50,424 bases of DNA from a virus: IMG/VR virus record IMGVR_UViG_3300045971_000210, positions 1-50,424 of that record; one strand, written 5' to 3'. The notes under the pieces are model-generated. The model made no database searches, was not told where the DNA came from, and was given only the letters and a program-made list of their open reading frames with translations. A program made the translations under genes and the position numbers. Positions 17,984-27,378 of this stretch are shown piece after piece; the stretch's first letter is position 1; each line of letters opens with the position of its first letter.

Positions 17984-18622
17984 ATGAATATAGTTTCGAT
18001 GAGTGGCCTGATTGGCTCAGGTAAAGACACAGTAGCGGAATATTTGATTAGCGAGCATGGATATGAAAAAGAGTCCTTCGCTAATAGCTTAAAAGACGCA
18101 GTGGCAGCGGTTTTTGGCTGGGATAGGGCAATGCTTGAAGGTGCTACTAAGGAAGCGCGGGAAATACGCGAAAGAGTAGACCCATGGTGGGCAAACAAAA
18201 TGAACATGCCGCACTTAACCCCACGATGGGTGTTGCAGTATTGGGGAACGGAAGTTTGTCGTCAAGGATTTGATGATCAGATCTGGGTAGCAAGTTTAGA
18301 AAAACGACTGCTTGACCACGGGTATGGCAAAAACATTGTTATCAGTGACGCACGATTCGTCAACGAGCTTAACATGCTGAAGGGCATAGGAGCAATCACA
18401 GTGTGCGTTTCGCGTGGTGATCTGCCACAATGGTGGGATATTGCGTCCCAAGCACACAGCAGCAAACATGCGATGGACTATATGCTAACGTCAGGCATAC
18501 ACAGGTCAGAGTGGGATTGGGTTGGCTGTGATTTTGATGTAGTGATTAACAACAATAAAGGTCTTGGTGATCTTTATGGCGTAGTGGACACTAAAGTTCT
18601 TAAAAGTCCGGCCTTAGTTTAG
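17984..18622 (+). CDS. 1: Deoxynucleoside monophosphate kinase (T4 gp1-like)
   Basis: 212 residues. P-loop GLIGSGKDT at residues 8-16 near the N-terminus, then PRWVLQYWGTEVCRQGFDDQ with WVASLEKRL, and VISDARFVNELNMLK: the ordered signature of phage T4 gene 1 kinases, which phosphorylate dGMP, dTMP and hydroxymethyl-dCMP to diphosphates for phage DNA synthesis. T4 gp1 is 241 residues, slightly longer. It has its own sigma70 promoter with an overlapping dyad, fitting early expression, and a GAGGTAA ribosome site. Its 3' end overlaps the convergent HNH gene by 23 bases. Confidence 0.88.
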   Translation: MNIVSMSGLIGSGKDTVAEYLISEHGYEKESFANSLKDAVAAVFGWDRAMLEGATKEAREIRERVDPWWANKMNMPHLTPRWVLQYWGTEVCRQGFDDQIWVASLEKRLLDHGYGKNIVISDARFVNELNMLKGIGAITVCVSRGDLPQWWDIASQAHSSKHAMDYMLTSGIHRSEWDWVGCDFDVVINNNKGLGDLYGVVDTKVLKSPALV

Positions 18623-18950
18623 ATTTTGGTTTAACCCACGTGGCATTTTTTTGCGATAACTCAATGCTACAGTTAGCGCATACAGTTCGCAAGTTAAACC
18701 AGTCATTGTTTTGCGTATTTTGATCAATGTGGTGAACCGATGACTGTAAGTCAAACTTAAACTTAAAGTTACACTGCTCACACTTCTCTTTCTTCTTGTA
18801 ACCTGAACGAACCCATCCCGCTGGCATGGGTTTTTTCTTCTTTCGGTAACATTGAGCACACTTGTTCCGGTAATACGTGCGCCCATACTTATAGTAGTTA
18901 ATCGCCACTGGATTAACGTTACAGCACGGGCATAGAATACGGGTAAGCAT
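18600..18950 (-). CDS. HNH endonuclease with zinc ribbon
   Basis: 116 residues. An N-terminal CPCC...CAQC pair and a second CEQC...CANC pair could hold structural zinc. The HNH core is VHHIDQNTQNNDWFNLRTVC (His-His, Asn, Asn/Leu). Small HNH proteins of this form are common free-standing endonucleases in T4-like phages. It is leftward, converging on dNMP kinase, and lies just upstream of the tail sheath. On the minus strand GTAAATA is 4 bases before the ATG, similar to the leaderless arrangement at other genes. Confidence 0.8.
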   Translation of the reverse strand: MLTRILCPCCNVNPVAINYYKYGRTYYRNKCAQCYRKKKKPMPAGWVRSGYKKKEKCEQCNFKFKFDLQSSVHHIDQNTQNNDWFNLRTVCANCSIELSQKNATWVKPKSKLRPDF

Positions 18951-19012
18951 ACAGTATTTACTTGGTGTGCGTTATAAAGTACACCTGAACTACTACTTTT
19001 TCGCATAGATGT

Positions 19013-19020
19013 GATAAATA
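19013..19020 (+). promoter_or_regulatory. Late promoter of the tail sheath gene (GATAAATA)
   Basis: GATAAATA lies 28 bases before the sheath ATG, followed by TTTTAAGGAG as ribosome site. Confidence 0.75.
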
Positions 19021-19048
19021 TCTTTAACAATGTTTTAAGGAGTTCCCC

Positions 19049-22000
19049 ATGCTTGTATCCCCAGGATTAGAGATCACAGTTACAGACGAAAGCCAATATG
19101 TTTCTACAGCAGTAGGTACGGTACCGTTTGTCCTGTTAGCAACAGCAGAAAATAAAATTTTCAATGGTTCAATTGCACCATACACCGCAAAAATTAATTC
19201 TAACAGACTGTTAGCAGTTACTTCACAACGCGACTTAATCACGAATTTTGGTTATCCAACATTCAAGTCAAGCGCAGCAGGTACACCGCTACATGGCAAC
19301 GAATTAAACGAATACGGCTTAATGGCTGCTTACAGTGCTTTGGGCTCTGTAAACCGCATGTACATTATCCGTGCTGACATCGACTTAGCGCAACTTGAAG
19401 GCACAGCAGTTCGCCCAATCGGTAATCCAGTTAACGGTACTTACTGGTTGGATTTGAACAAGACAGCGTGGGGCTTCCAAGTTTGGAATGCAGCATCCCA
19501 AGCGTTTACTGCTATTTCACCAACAGTGCTTACATCAGCAAGCCAAGTGTTTAACAACGCTGGCATTTTAACACCGTTGCAAACAGTTGGCCGTGTTGGT
19601 ACTTATGCAGTGGTTGCAGTGAGCAACAATAACTATTTGTTCTACAAGCGCAGTGACAATGTTTGGACTCGTGTTGGCAGCGCAGAATGGCAGCAAGCTT
19701 ACGCAACAGTAACAGGCACAGTAGTTAACCCAACTATTACCCCAGGTAGTCAATTAGTTATTAACAACAGCCCTGCTATTACTATTAGCGGCACTGATGT
19801 GAACACCGCAGCATCTACTATTAACAGCGCAGCTATTCCAGGCGTTAGTGCAGCAGTGGTTAATGGTCGTTTAGCATTTTATGTAACTAGCGCATCACAA
19901 AGCGACGGTGTTAATGCTGATGGTAAGATTTCATTAGTTGATGGCACACTAGCACCATTGGCAACAATGGGTGTTACCACTGGCACATTCGCTGGACCAA
20001 CTATTTCTTACAGCTCTTACATTAACATTCCAAACTGGAGAGCAACTGACAGTACACCGCGACCAAGCGGCAGTGTATGGGCAAAAACTTCAGTATTGGG
20101 CAATGGCGCAGATTTTGCGTTTAAACAATACAACGAAATCAATGATGTATGGACTCCAGTGGCGGCATCTGTATACTTATCAGAGCAGGCAGCAATCTTT
20201 GGGATGGATCCAAATGCTGGTGGCTTTGGCATAGCAGCAGGAACAGTAATTGTGATGGGCAATGTGCTCTCTGACGGTACAGTAACATATCGCCCATTCT
20301 ACAGATCTACACAAGGCAAAACAGTAGTGTCTGGCACACCAATGGCTTCGTCAGCACCGTTTACATCTGGTGATTCGTTCCTTATTCGTGCGTCACAAAC
20401 TGGTATATCAACGTTTAACCAAGCAATGATAACAGTTAATGGCAATAACAAAGACGATTTTGTAACTGCCGTGCTAGCAGCTAATTTGCCTGAAGTTGAC
20501 ATCAGCGTATCAGCAAGCAATGTGATTACGTTCACTCATCGCGCAGGCGGTATGATTAGATTGGCAAACGTTGCAGGTTCAGCATTAGCAGCAGCAGGGT
20601 TTACATCTGCAACCACTGGTGTTAGAGTTGGGCCAACTGGTGATTTAACATTGTCTAACTTCTCGTCGTTAATTTACACTTATTCAACATCACAACCATA
20701 TACTGCTCCAGTTGATGGTACATTGTGGTTTAACAATAGCCCGCTTGATGTTGACATTATGATTAACGAAACAGCAGGTTGGAGAGGTTATCGTAATGTG
20801 TCTAACGACGCTCGCGGTTTCAACTTAGTCAACACTGACCCAGCAGGCCCAATTATGGCACCATTAGCTCCAACTACACAGTCTGACAGCACTGCTCTTG
20901 AAGCGGGTGATTTGTGGATCAACACTGGCGATTTGGAAAACTTCCCAGTAATTTCCCGTTACAATGGCAATAAGTGGGTATTGCTTGACAATACTGATGT
21001 AGTTAGCCAAAATGGTGTTGCTTTTGCTGATGTACGTTGGGATACAGCTGGCACAGCAGATCCAGTAGCAGGAACTATGCCAACGATTGCTGACATGCTG
21101 ACTAGTGATTATACAGACTTAGATGCTCCGGATCACCGCTTGTACCCACGTGGCACATTGTTGTTTAACTTACGCCGCACAGGTTTCAACGTCAAACAAT
21201 ACGTAAGCAATTACTTCAACGTAGATGCTTTCCCTAACGCTATTTCATTGCCAACACAAAAAGCAACTTGGATGACAGCAAGCGGCTTGCAAAACGACGG
21301 CTCCCCATACATGGGGCACAAAGCTCAGCGTGTAATGGTTGTTAAGGCATTACGTGCTGCTATAGATGGTAACGATACAGTGCGCGAAGAAAGCTTTGGA
21401 TTCAACTTGCAAGTAACTCCAGGTTACCCAGAGTTGATTAGCAACATGGTTGCGTTGAACAACGATCGTAAAAACACTGGCTTTATCATTGGTGATACAC
21501 CAATGCACTTGCCAGCTAAGGTTATGGACGTTAACTCATGGTCTACTAACGCTAAGGGCGATGGTTTGTCAACAGCAGATCCATACATGGCAGTTTACTA
21601 CCCATCTGGTTTAGCTAACGACTTACAAGGTAACACTATTGTTGTACCAGCTAGCCACATGATTTTGCGCACAGCTATTAAGAGCGATAACGTATCTTAC
21701 CCATGGTTTGCATACGCAGGTACACGCCGCGGCTTGATCGACAACTCCACTGACATTGGCTATGTTGACTTCAAATCGGGCGCATTTATCCGCAATGGTA
21801 TCAACCAAGGCATGCGCGATGCATTGTACACGTTAAACATTAATCCGTTGACATTGTTGCCAGGTGTTGGTTTAACTAACTTCGGTAACAAGACACGTAG
21901 TGGTGTTGCTAGCGCAATGGACCGTGTAAACGTAGCACGTTTAGTTAACTACATTCGTACTATCTTGTCGCATGTAAGTGATGGCTTCTTGTTCGAGCCA

Positions 22001-22243
22001 AACGATGCGATTACACGTAACCAGATTAAACAAGTTATCTCTAGCGCATTGAACGACTTGATCGCAAAACGCGGTGTTTACGATTACTTGGTTATTTGTG
22101 ACGAATCCAATAACGACAATGGTCGTATTGCTCGCAACGAGTTGTATGTTGACGTGGCTATTGAGCCGATGAAGGATGTTGAATTTATTTACATTCCAAT
22201 TAGGTTGAAAAACCCAGGCGGCATTAAGTCTAGCGGTAAATAA
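19049..22243 (+). CDS. 18: Tail sheath protein, gp18-like
   Basis: 1,064 residues. It opens with MLVSPGLEITVTDESQY, the typical sheath N-terminus that donates a strand to the neighbouring subunit. The C-terminal core contains RRTGFNVKQYVSNYFN, then YPWFAYAGTRRGLI, INPLTLLPGVGLTNFGNKTR, VARLVNYIRTILSH and a DVEFIYIPIRLKNPGG end: the conserved phage sheath domain that polymerises around the tube and contracts to drive DNA injection. T4 gp18 is 659 residues; here about 400 extra residues occupy the middle (roughly residues 110-640) and would project outward as surface domains. Own late promoter and strong ribosome site. The gene ends in a strong hairpin shared with the convergent endonuclease. 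Confidence 0.93.
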   Translation: MLVSPGLEITVTDESQYVSTAVGTVPFVLLATAENKIFNGSIAPYTAKINSNRLLAVTSQRDLITNFGYPTFKSSAAGTPLHGNELNEYGLMAAYSALGSVNRMYIIRADIDLAQLEGTAVRPIGNPVNGTYWLDLNKTAWGFQVWNAASQAFTAISPTVLTSASQVFNNAGILTPLQTVGRVGTYAVVAVSNNNYLFYKRSDNVWTRVGSAEWQQAYATVTGTVVNPTITPGSQLVINNSPAITISGTDVNTAASTINSAAIPGVSAAVVNGRLAFYVTSASQSDGVNADGKISLVDGTLAPLATMGVTTGTFAGPTISYSSYINIPNWRATDSTPRPSGSVWAKTSVLGNGADFAFKQYNEINDVWTPVAASVYLSEQAAIFGMDPNAGGFGIAAGTVIVMGNVLSDGTVTYRPFYRSTQGKTVVSGTPMASSAPFTSGDSFLIRASQTGISTFNQAMITVNGNNKDDFVTAVLAANLPEVDISVSASNVITFTHRAGGMIRLANVAGSALAAAGFTSATTGVRVGPTGDLTLSNFSSLIYTYSTSQPYTAPVDGTLWFNNSPLDVDIMINETAGWRGYRNVSNDARGFNLVNTDPAGPIMAPLAPTTQSDSTALEAGDLWINTGDLENFPVISRYNGNKWVLLDNTDVVSQNGVAFADVRWDTAGTADPVAGTMPTIADMLTSDYTDLDAPDHRLYPRGTLLFNLRRTGFNVKQYVSNYFNVDAFPNAISLPTQKATWMTASGLQNDGSPYMGHKAQRVMVVKALRAAIDGNDTVREESFGFNLQVTPGYPELISNMVALNNDRKNTGFIIGDTPMHLPAKVMDVNSWSTNAKGDGLSTADPYMAVYYPSGLANDLQGNTIVVPASHMILRTAIKSDNVSYPWFAYAGTRRGLIDNSTDIGYVDFKSGAFIRNGINQGMRDALYTLNINPLTLLPGVGLTNFGNKTRSGVASAMDRVNVARLVNYIRTILSHVSDGFLFEPNDAITRNQIKQVISSALNDLIAKRGVYDYLVICDESNNDNGRIARNELYVDVAIEPMKDVEFIYIPIRLKNPGGIKSSGK

Positions 22244-22270
22244 AAAATGGGGACTTAAAGTCCCCATTTT
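22244..22270. terminator. Bidirectional terminator after sheath gene
   Basis: AAAATGGGGACT (from 22244) pairs with AGTCCCCATTTT (to 22270) around TAA, a 12-bp stem; the minus strand is followed by TTTTTTATTT, giving a clear intrinsic terminator for the leftward gene too. Confidence 0.85.
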
Positions 22271-23670
22271 CATGACTTGATATTCCAAACCCATTTACTA
22301 CTGCCACAATCCCAAATGCGGTAGTACCCTTCACTTGACCGCAGTTCTCTCTCAGTAATTCCTGTTGGGCAAGTAACTGGTTTTCGTAAAGTGAATCTAT
22401 GAATCCGAGATGGGTGATTTGGCTTCACATACCAATAATTGGGAGTTCCACTATTAATTTTGTCAAATCCAAGTTGCGCATATACGCCCCCATTGCTCCA
22501 TCTGTTATCTGAATATGATATGACAGATTCTGGTTTTTCGTCGCGTATAAATGCAGTAAACAATCTTGATGCTCCCCCAATGACATTGGTATTAATTAAT
22601 GAGCAAAACCTATTTAATTCCCACCCTGCTACTTTTCGTGATATATTTGATTTTGAAAAGGTCATGACAGAAATTAATGTGTCATCGTGGAATAACCCAT
22701 AGCATGTATTACTGCGTCCAGCCCCCATAATATGGTTTGCGTTACAAAATATTGCTGCTTCATTTCCAGATATTTTTATAACTTTGCATTTTCTTGCAAA
22801 CACTCTTGGCATTGCAGAATGCAAAATACTTGATAACCTACTTTTTACTATATCTTGATGTAAATCCCATTCATCCTCGAAAATTTGTATTAGTCTGATA
22901 CTTTGTTTTTCAGCCCATTCCATTTTTTCAAAATCTGAATGTTTATTACGATTATTTGATTCAAGAACATCTTCTGAATGCCAGTATAGTCCATTAAACT
23001 CAATGCCAATGTTCAACTCTGGAATAAACATATCTATTTCTTTGCTGTGATACTTACTTCTATATGATTGCACCGCAGATGGACAAAGTGTTTTTACAAA
23101 AGTATACACTTCATTCTCTTTGCCACTTATTGGTTTTTTTCTTGGATGACATGTTGGGCATAACTCAAGTTTGAATTTTGAAGGTTGCAAGTATTGTTTT
23201 GTAAATGTGAAGTTAGTATTGCAAACTGAACATTCCAATTTTACTACAGTATCAATAATATTTGAGTGCAATACTAACTTCGAATCATTGAGAGCCTTGG
23301 TAATCACTATATCTGATTGTATTTTTCTTTTTTGATTTAACTGTTTAATGGTCTCTCTACTTTTGTTTTTAGATGACTCAGATTGTTTTTTACCACGCAT
23401 CGCTGATCCAAAATCATAACCGTTTTTAATTTTTGTCGCAATCGCTTTCGCGGTGCGTGATTGCATTGCTATTGCGTTATCATCAGCATACTTTTTAATG
23501 CCATTGGAGATTTTTTGTCTACGCTCTTCTGGTAGTGTAAATTTTCCTGGTATAGAAATAGGACCATGAAGGTTCTTATATTCAATGCTAGTTAAACCAT
23601 GGTCACGAAGATGAGTCCAATGAATAAATCTATCAAATTCAGAACCGCAAATTTTGCATTGTATTTTCAT
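22270..23670 (-). CDS. EDxHD-type homing endonuclease
   Basis: 466 residues. The N-terminus has a Cys motif (CKICGSEFDRF with H...H) and NUMOD-like helices (RRQKISNGIKKYADD, SAMRGKKQSESSKNKSRE), then a CSVCNTNF...CPTC zinc ribbon. The nuclease region has EIDMFIPELNIGIEFNGLYW (Asp/Glu of a very-short-patch-repair-like fold) and IRLIQIFEDEWDLHQDIVKS (the EDxHD motif, here EDEWDLHQD-like). The family prototype is I-Bth0305I. The C-terminal third is an extra domain (MGAGRSNTCYGLFHDD, YSDNRWSNGG) also usual in this family. It is inserted between sheath and tube genes, which are adjacent in T4, and points leftward. Confidence 0.85.
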   Translation of the reverse strand: MKIQCKICGSEFDRFIHWTHLRDHGLTSIEYKNLHGPISIPGKFTLPEERRQKISNGIKKYADDNAIAMQSRTAKAIATKIKNGYDFGSAMRGKKQSESSKNKSRETIKQLNQKRKIQSDIVITKALNDSKLVLHSNIIDTVVKLECSVCNTNFTFTKQYLQPSKFKLELCPTCHPRKKPISGKENEVYTFVKTLCPSAVQSYRSKYHSKEIDMFIPELNIGIEFNGLYWHSEDVLESNNRNKHSDFEKMEWAEKQSIRLIQIFEDEWDLHQDIVKSRLSSILHSAMPRVFARKCKVIKISGNEAAIFCNANHIMGAGRSNTCYGLFHDDTLISVMTFSKSNISRKVAGWELNRFCSLINTNVIGGASRLFTAFIRDEKPESVISYSDNRWSNGGVYAQLGFDKINSGTPNYWYVKPNHPSRIHRFTLRKPVTCPTGITERELRSSEGYYRIWDCGSSKWVWNIKS

Positions 23671-23766
23671 AATATTGAACCAGTATAAAGTATTTACGCA
23701 TTGGAGTCAACAGTTAACTGCCCATATAATTCACGATACTAAATAGCAAAAAAATCACTGAATCCT

Positions 23767-23774
23767 ACTAAATA
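23767..23774 (+). promoter_or_regulatory. Late promoter variant ACTAAATA before tail tube gene
   Basis: ACTAAATA lies 41 bases before the tube ATG; a second copy is at 23738-23745. The octamer matches the GCTAAATA and ACTAAATA forms at 15889 and 37604. TAAGGAG follows as ribosome site. Confidence 0.55.
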
Positions 23775-23814
23775 TTAATAAGAGTGTAGGCACTACAGTA
23801 AGGAGAATTACAAA

Positions 23815-24432
23815 ATGGCAATTTCATCACTAACCAAATTTACAGTACCATTGGCTACTAACCAGAGTGCATCTGCGCAAGGTTTGTTAATGCCAAAACT
23901 AAAGTTTCGCTTCCGCGTTTCTTTTGAAGGCTTTGGTGTAAGTTCAAACAAGGTAGAGTTAACAAAGCAAGTCAAGACATTTAAGCGTCCTAACCCAACA
24001 TTTGAGACATTTGTTGTTGATGTATATAACAGCAAAATAAACCTAGTAGGCAAACCAAAGTGGGAAGCCGTAACATGCGTATTACGTGATGATGCTGCTG
24101 GTAATGTATCTAAGTTAGTTGCAGAGCAAATGCAAAAACAATTCGACTTTATGGAACAATCATCAGCAGCGTCTGGTATTGACTATAAGTTTGTTACACG
24201 TTTAGAAATGCTAGACGGCGGTAATGGATCTCATGAGCCACAAATCCTCGAAACATGGGAAATGTATGGTTGCTTGCTAACTGGCGTTGAGTACGGTGAT
24301 GTAGACTATGGTGCAAACGAGCCAGTCGAACTTACATTGAACATTATGATGGACAATGCATTGCAAACTCCGCAAGGAACAGGTATTGGTACAGACGTTG
24401 GCCGTACTTTAGGTCAAGCAGTAACAGGTTAA
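23815..24432 (+). CDS. 19: Tail tube protein, gp19-like
   Basis: 205 residues, close to T4 gp19 (163) and its aquatic relatives. Conserved features are MPKLKFRFRVSFEGFG near the N-terminus, TKQVKTFKRPNPTFET, VEAVT-type strand (WEAVTCVLRDDAAGN), ETWEMYGCLLTGVEYGDVDY, and an ELTLNIMMDNA end. These make the two-layer beta barrel that stacks as hexamers to form the rigid inner tube. It follows the sheath gene as in T4, apart from the EDxHD insertion. Strong AAGGAG ribosome site and an intrinsic terminator after the stop. Confidence 0.9.
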   Translation: MAISSLTKFTVPLATNQSASAQGLLMPKLKFRFRVSFEGFGVSSNKVELTKQVKTFKRPNPTFETFVVDVYNSKINLVGKPKWEAVTCVLRDDAAGNVSKLVAEQMQKQFDFMEQSSAASGIDYKFVTRLEMLDGGNGSHEPQILETWEMYGCLLTGVEYGDVDYGANEPVELTLNIMMDNALQTPQGTGIGTDVGRTLGQAVTG

Positions 24433-24450
24433 TAACTTTAACACAAAAGA

Positions 24451-24473
24451 AAAAGGGGCTTTATGCCCCTTTT
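24451..24473 (+). terminator. Intrinsic terminator after tail tube gene
   Basis: AAAAGGGGC (24451-24459) pairs with GCCCCTTTT (24465-24473) around a 5-base loop and is followed by GTTTTAT. Stem plus U-tract is typical of rho-independent termination. Confidence 0.85.
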
Positions 24474-24497
24474 GTTTTATGAGCAGTTATTTCATAG

Positions 24498-24505
24498 CAT
24501 AAATA
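24498..24505 (+). promoter_or_regulatory. Late promoter motif CATAAATA
   Basis: CATAAATA lies 21 bases before the next ATG, after the tube terminator, so the following gene gets its own late transcript. GTAGGA is the ribosome site. Confidence 0.6.
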
Positions 24506-24526
24506 CAAGATAACGTAGGAATCTTG

Positions 24527-26257
24527 ATGTCAACATTAGCCGAATTACAAGCAGCATTAGCCGCCGCCAACGCGGGTATGGCATCACTTGATTCGCAGTA
24601 TGTTGATATATACAACCGCACTAAGGCTGTTGACCCAACAGCGATAGATGCAGAGGATCAACTTAATTCCTTAGCAAACGAACGAGCTGCGTTATTAGCA
24701 GTAGCTACAGATTATACTTCTCCCGCAAAAGCAGCACTTGATAATTTAGATCCAGCTGATAAAACAGCAGGATTTGCATTATGGAATCCATCAGTAAAAG
24801 CGCAAGTTGCAGCAATGAGTGTAACAGGCCCAACTATTGATGCGGAGATAGCGGCAAAAAATAGTTCAGTGCAAGCCGTTCAAGGTGCTGCCATTGGCCA
24901 AGAAGCCCCGCCAGACGCTAATCCAGCTGATGCAAGGTTATCAGCGGGGACACAGTACACGCCTTCAGATTCTGACCCAACTGGTGGGGCAGTAGGACAA
25001 GAGGCGCCATCGTCGGGATCGTTATTTAGCTCAGTGGTTGGTTTAGCTGGCACTGCATTGGCCGCAACTGCATTGGTTAAAGGGATATCTAGCAGCGGCG
25101 GAGTAGGAACTTTTCTTAATCAAGTTGCTAAAGGCGACAAAATAAAAGATTGGGATCACGCATCGAAGCTTTTTGTTGCTGACAACTATGCGTTAATGCC
25201 AAAGCAAGCATTTTTGTATCATGTATTCTTTGACATAAATCAACTTGCTGGCCCAATAAATGGAATGAATGATTCCGGTAATGCAACTGAAATGGGCATG
25301 ATGGTTAAACAATGCTCGTTGCCAAAGTTTACAATAGATGCGGATACGCTCAATGCGTATAACAGGCCTCATAACGTTCAGAAAAAGATACACTACGATC
25401 CAGTAAACATTACTTTTCATGATGACTCTGCTGATCGTGTGCGTAATTTTTGGTATGACTACTACAAGTATTACTATAGAAATTCTGACGTGCCAACAAC
25501 ATCTAATCTAACACGTATGAATAACGTGAATAAGGAACTTATTAACCCCCGTGACATTAAAGACTGGGGTTACACTATACGTGGGTCAACAACGGGTGAT
25601 GTTAAGCGTGAACGTTACTTGAATGCGATAAAAATATATTCCCTACACAACAAACAGTTTAGCGAATACATTCTAATCAACCCAATGATTAAATCCTTCC
25701 AGCACGGTGAACATAACTCCTCAGATGGGTCTGGCGTAATGCAGCATACAATGACGGTTATATATGAATCAGTATTATATGGGTACGGTAAAGTATCTGC
25801 CAACTCAGTGATGGGATTCTTAAATTTACATTACGATAAGAGACCATCGCCGCTTAGTGTTGCTGGCGGTGGTTCACAGAGTATTACAGGACAAGGCGGG
25901 CTGTTAGATGCAGTAAGTGAAATATCTGGGGACTTAGCTAACGGAAACTTTGGCAGTGCAATTTTTAAAGGTATGCGATCAGCAAGTGGATTAAAGGGTG
26001 CGGACCTTGGCGGGATGATAGCGTCAGAAGCGTTAAGTATGGGCAAGCAACTTATCACCACTGGTAAAAATCCGTTTGCGTCAATAAATATACCGTCGGC
26101 AGCAACTTTATCAGCAGCAGGTTCAGCAGTGAGCAATAAAGTAAGCAGTATTTTTACTAACACGCCGCCAGCCTACAGTCCACCTAGTTTTCCATCAAAC
26201 CTACCACCAGCAGCAGATGGCACTGGCAATGACAATAGTACACGCAAAGGATTCTAA
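24527..26257 (+). CDS. Large structural protein with tail-tube-like core
   Basis: 576 residues from ATG 24527. The N-terminal 170 residues are Ala-rich and coiled-coil-like with glutamine/proline linker (IGQEAPPDANPADARLS). The central part (about residues 200-420) resembles tail tube or tube-initiator proteins of the gp19/gp54 type: MVKQCSLPKFTIDADTLNAY, VNITFHDDSADRVRNFWYDY, and YILINPMIKSFQHGEHNSSD. The rest is Gly/Ser-rich. A second tube-like protein after gp19 is common in aquatic T4-like phages and is probably the tube-baseplate junction or tail completion component. The exact T4 equivalent is not settled. It is overlapped at its stop by the next gene (TAATG), indicating coupling. Confidence 0.6.
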   Translation: MSTLAELQAALAAANAGMASLDSQYVDIYNRTKAVDPTAIDAEDQLNSLANERAALLAVATDYTSPAKAALDNLDPADKTAGFALWNPSVKAQVAAMSVTGPTIDAEIAAKNSSVQAVQGAAIGQEAPPDANPADARLSAGTQYTPSDSDPTGGAVGQEAPSSGSLFSSVVGLAGTALAATALVKGISSSGGVGTFLNQVAKGDKIKDWDHASKLFVADNYALMPKQAFLYHVFFDINQLAGPINGMNDSGNATEMGMMVKQCSLPKFTIDADTLNAYNRPHNVQKKIHYDPVNITFHDDSADRVRNFWYDYYKYYYRNSDVPTTSNLTRMNNVNKELINPRDIKDWGYTIRGSTTGDVKRERYLNAIKIYSLHNKQFSEYILINPMIKSFQHGEHNSSDGSGVMQHTMTVIYESVLYGYGKVSANSVMGFLNLHYDKRPSPLSVAGGGSQSITGQGGLLDAVSEISGDLANGNFGSAIFKGMRSASGLKGADLGGMIASEALSMGKQLITTGKNPFASINIPSAATLSAAGSAVSNKVSSIFTNTPPAYSPPSFPSNLPPAADGTGNDNSTRKGF

Positions 26258-26619
26258 TGCCTGGATATAATAACTTACCTTCGAAAAAAGTAGACAATAC
26301 TACTGACTACTTTAACAATTTTTTTAAGCCGTCTTTTGATATATCACAAGATGTGGACGGTGCTATTGTTAGCTTTTTTGAGAAAATGACAGAAGGCAAA
26401 GAGAGTGCCAGGTTATTGGCTGGCGCAGTTATCTATACTGCTGGCGTACAAGGGATAGATTTCATGACATTGCTACAGCAGTTTGCTAAAATGCCCAAGG
26501 GCGAGTTAAACGCATATCTTACGATGTTTTTAAACCTCAATCGTGTTGGCACTTCATACTTAGGCATGAGCAAAGCAGCACCCGCTAGCAAATATATAGC
26601 ACGTACCATTCTCCCATAA
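26257..26619 (+). CDS. Conserved hypothetical phage protein (120 aa)
   Basis: Starts in TAATG with the preceding tail gene and ends in TAATG with the GIY-YIG gene, so translation is coupled at both ends. The sequence (SFDISQDVDGAIVSFFEKMT, LLAGAVIYTAGVQGIDFMTL, FLNLNRVGTSYLG) belongs to a small family I know beside tail genes and gp4 in aquatic T4-like phages. No catalytic motif, mainly helical, no signal peptide. A role in tail or head assembly is inferred only from neighbours. Confidence 0.65.
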   Translation: MPGYNNLPSKKVDNTTDYFNNFFKPSFDISQDVDGAIVSFFEKMTEGKESARLLAGAVIYTAGVQGIDFMTLLQQFAKMPKGELNAYLTMFLNLNRVGTSYLGMSKAAPASKYIARTILP

Positions 26620-27374
26620 TGACAAAATATACATCAGAGCAAGTGAGACCATATGTTTATATGGGAATACACAAAATCACAGGTGAGATTTATGTCGGGT
26701 ATCGCGAAGCAAATACATTGCCGTCGCATTTAGACTTATATCAATATAGGACTTCATCTAAAGTGGTCAAACCAAATTTTGACGAGTATGATTGGTTTAT
26801 TATTGCTGAATTTTCCAATGGCAATGATGCGTATGATTTTGAACAATCTCTTATTTTAGAACATTGGGAAAATTCATTGTTATTAAATGGGTATTGCCAT
26901 AAGCAAGGAAAACGATTTAAACGGAATTTTCAAACTGAAGAAACTAAACGAAAAATATCAGAAAAGGCGAAGGGTCGGACACTCACTGCCGAACATAAAC
27001 AAAAAGTGTCTGCAGGTGGTAAAGGAAAATTGAGGTCAGAAAATACTAAGCAAAAGATGCGGAAGCCAAAATCTGAATCCCATAAATCTAATATGAAAAA
27101 GTATCATCAAGAATTAAAAGAGTATTCAATTAAAAATGGCATTCCATTACGGTCTGATCAAACAAGACAACGCATGGCTGAATCAAAGTCAAATATGACA
27201 GAAGACCAGCGAAATAGTTGGATAGCAAAAATGTCAGCTAATAGTAAAGGTATGGTATCTGCGTTTGACTTGACAACCCGCACAAATTGTAGGGTAACAA
27301 AAGACGAGTTTATTATGCTGAAAAATATTAGATATGTAGGTATAAAGTCAAAATTAAAAACTAAAGCAGGATAG
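26619..27374 (+). CDS. GIY-YIG homing endonuclease
   Basis: 251 residues. GIY-YIG core VYMGIHKITGEIYVGYR at residues 13-29, with Arg and a Glu-rich YDFEQSLILEHW segment downstream (catalytic Glu). Two NUMOD3-like helices follow (EETKRKISEKAKGRTLTAEH, and HKQKVSAGGKGKLRSENTKQ), then basic DNA-binding repeats. The N-terminus is nearly the same as that of the 39380 gene, so these are recent paralogues. It sits between a tail gene and gp4, has no leader of its own, and overlaps the upstream stop by one base, which suggests expression by coupling. Confidence 0.85.
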   Translation: MTKYTSEQVRPYVYMGIHKITGEIYVGYREANTLPSHLDLYQYRTSSKVVKPNFDEYDWFIIAEFSNGNDAYDFEQSLILEHWENSLLLNGYCHKQGKRFKRNFQTEETKRKISEKAKGRTLTAEHKQKVSAGGKGKLRSENTKQKMRKPKSESHKSNMKKYHQELKEYSIKNGIPLRSDQTRQRMAESKSNMTEDQRNSWIAKMSANSKGMVSAFDLTTRTNCRVTKDEFIMLKNIRYVGIKSKLKTKAG

Positions 27375-27378
27375 CATT

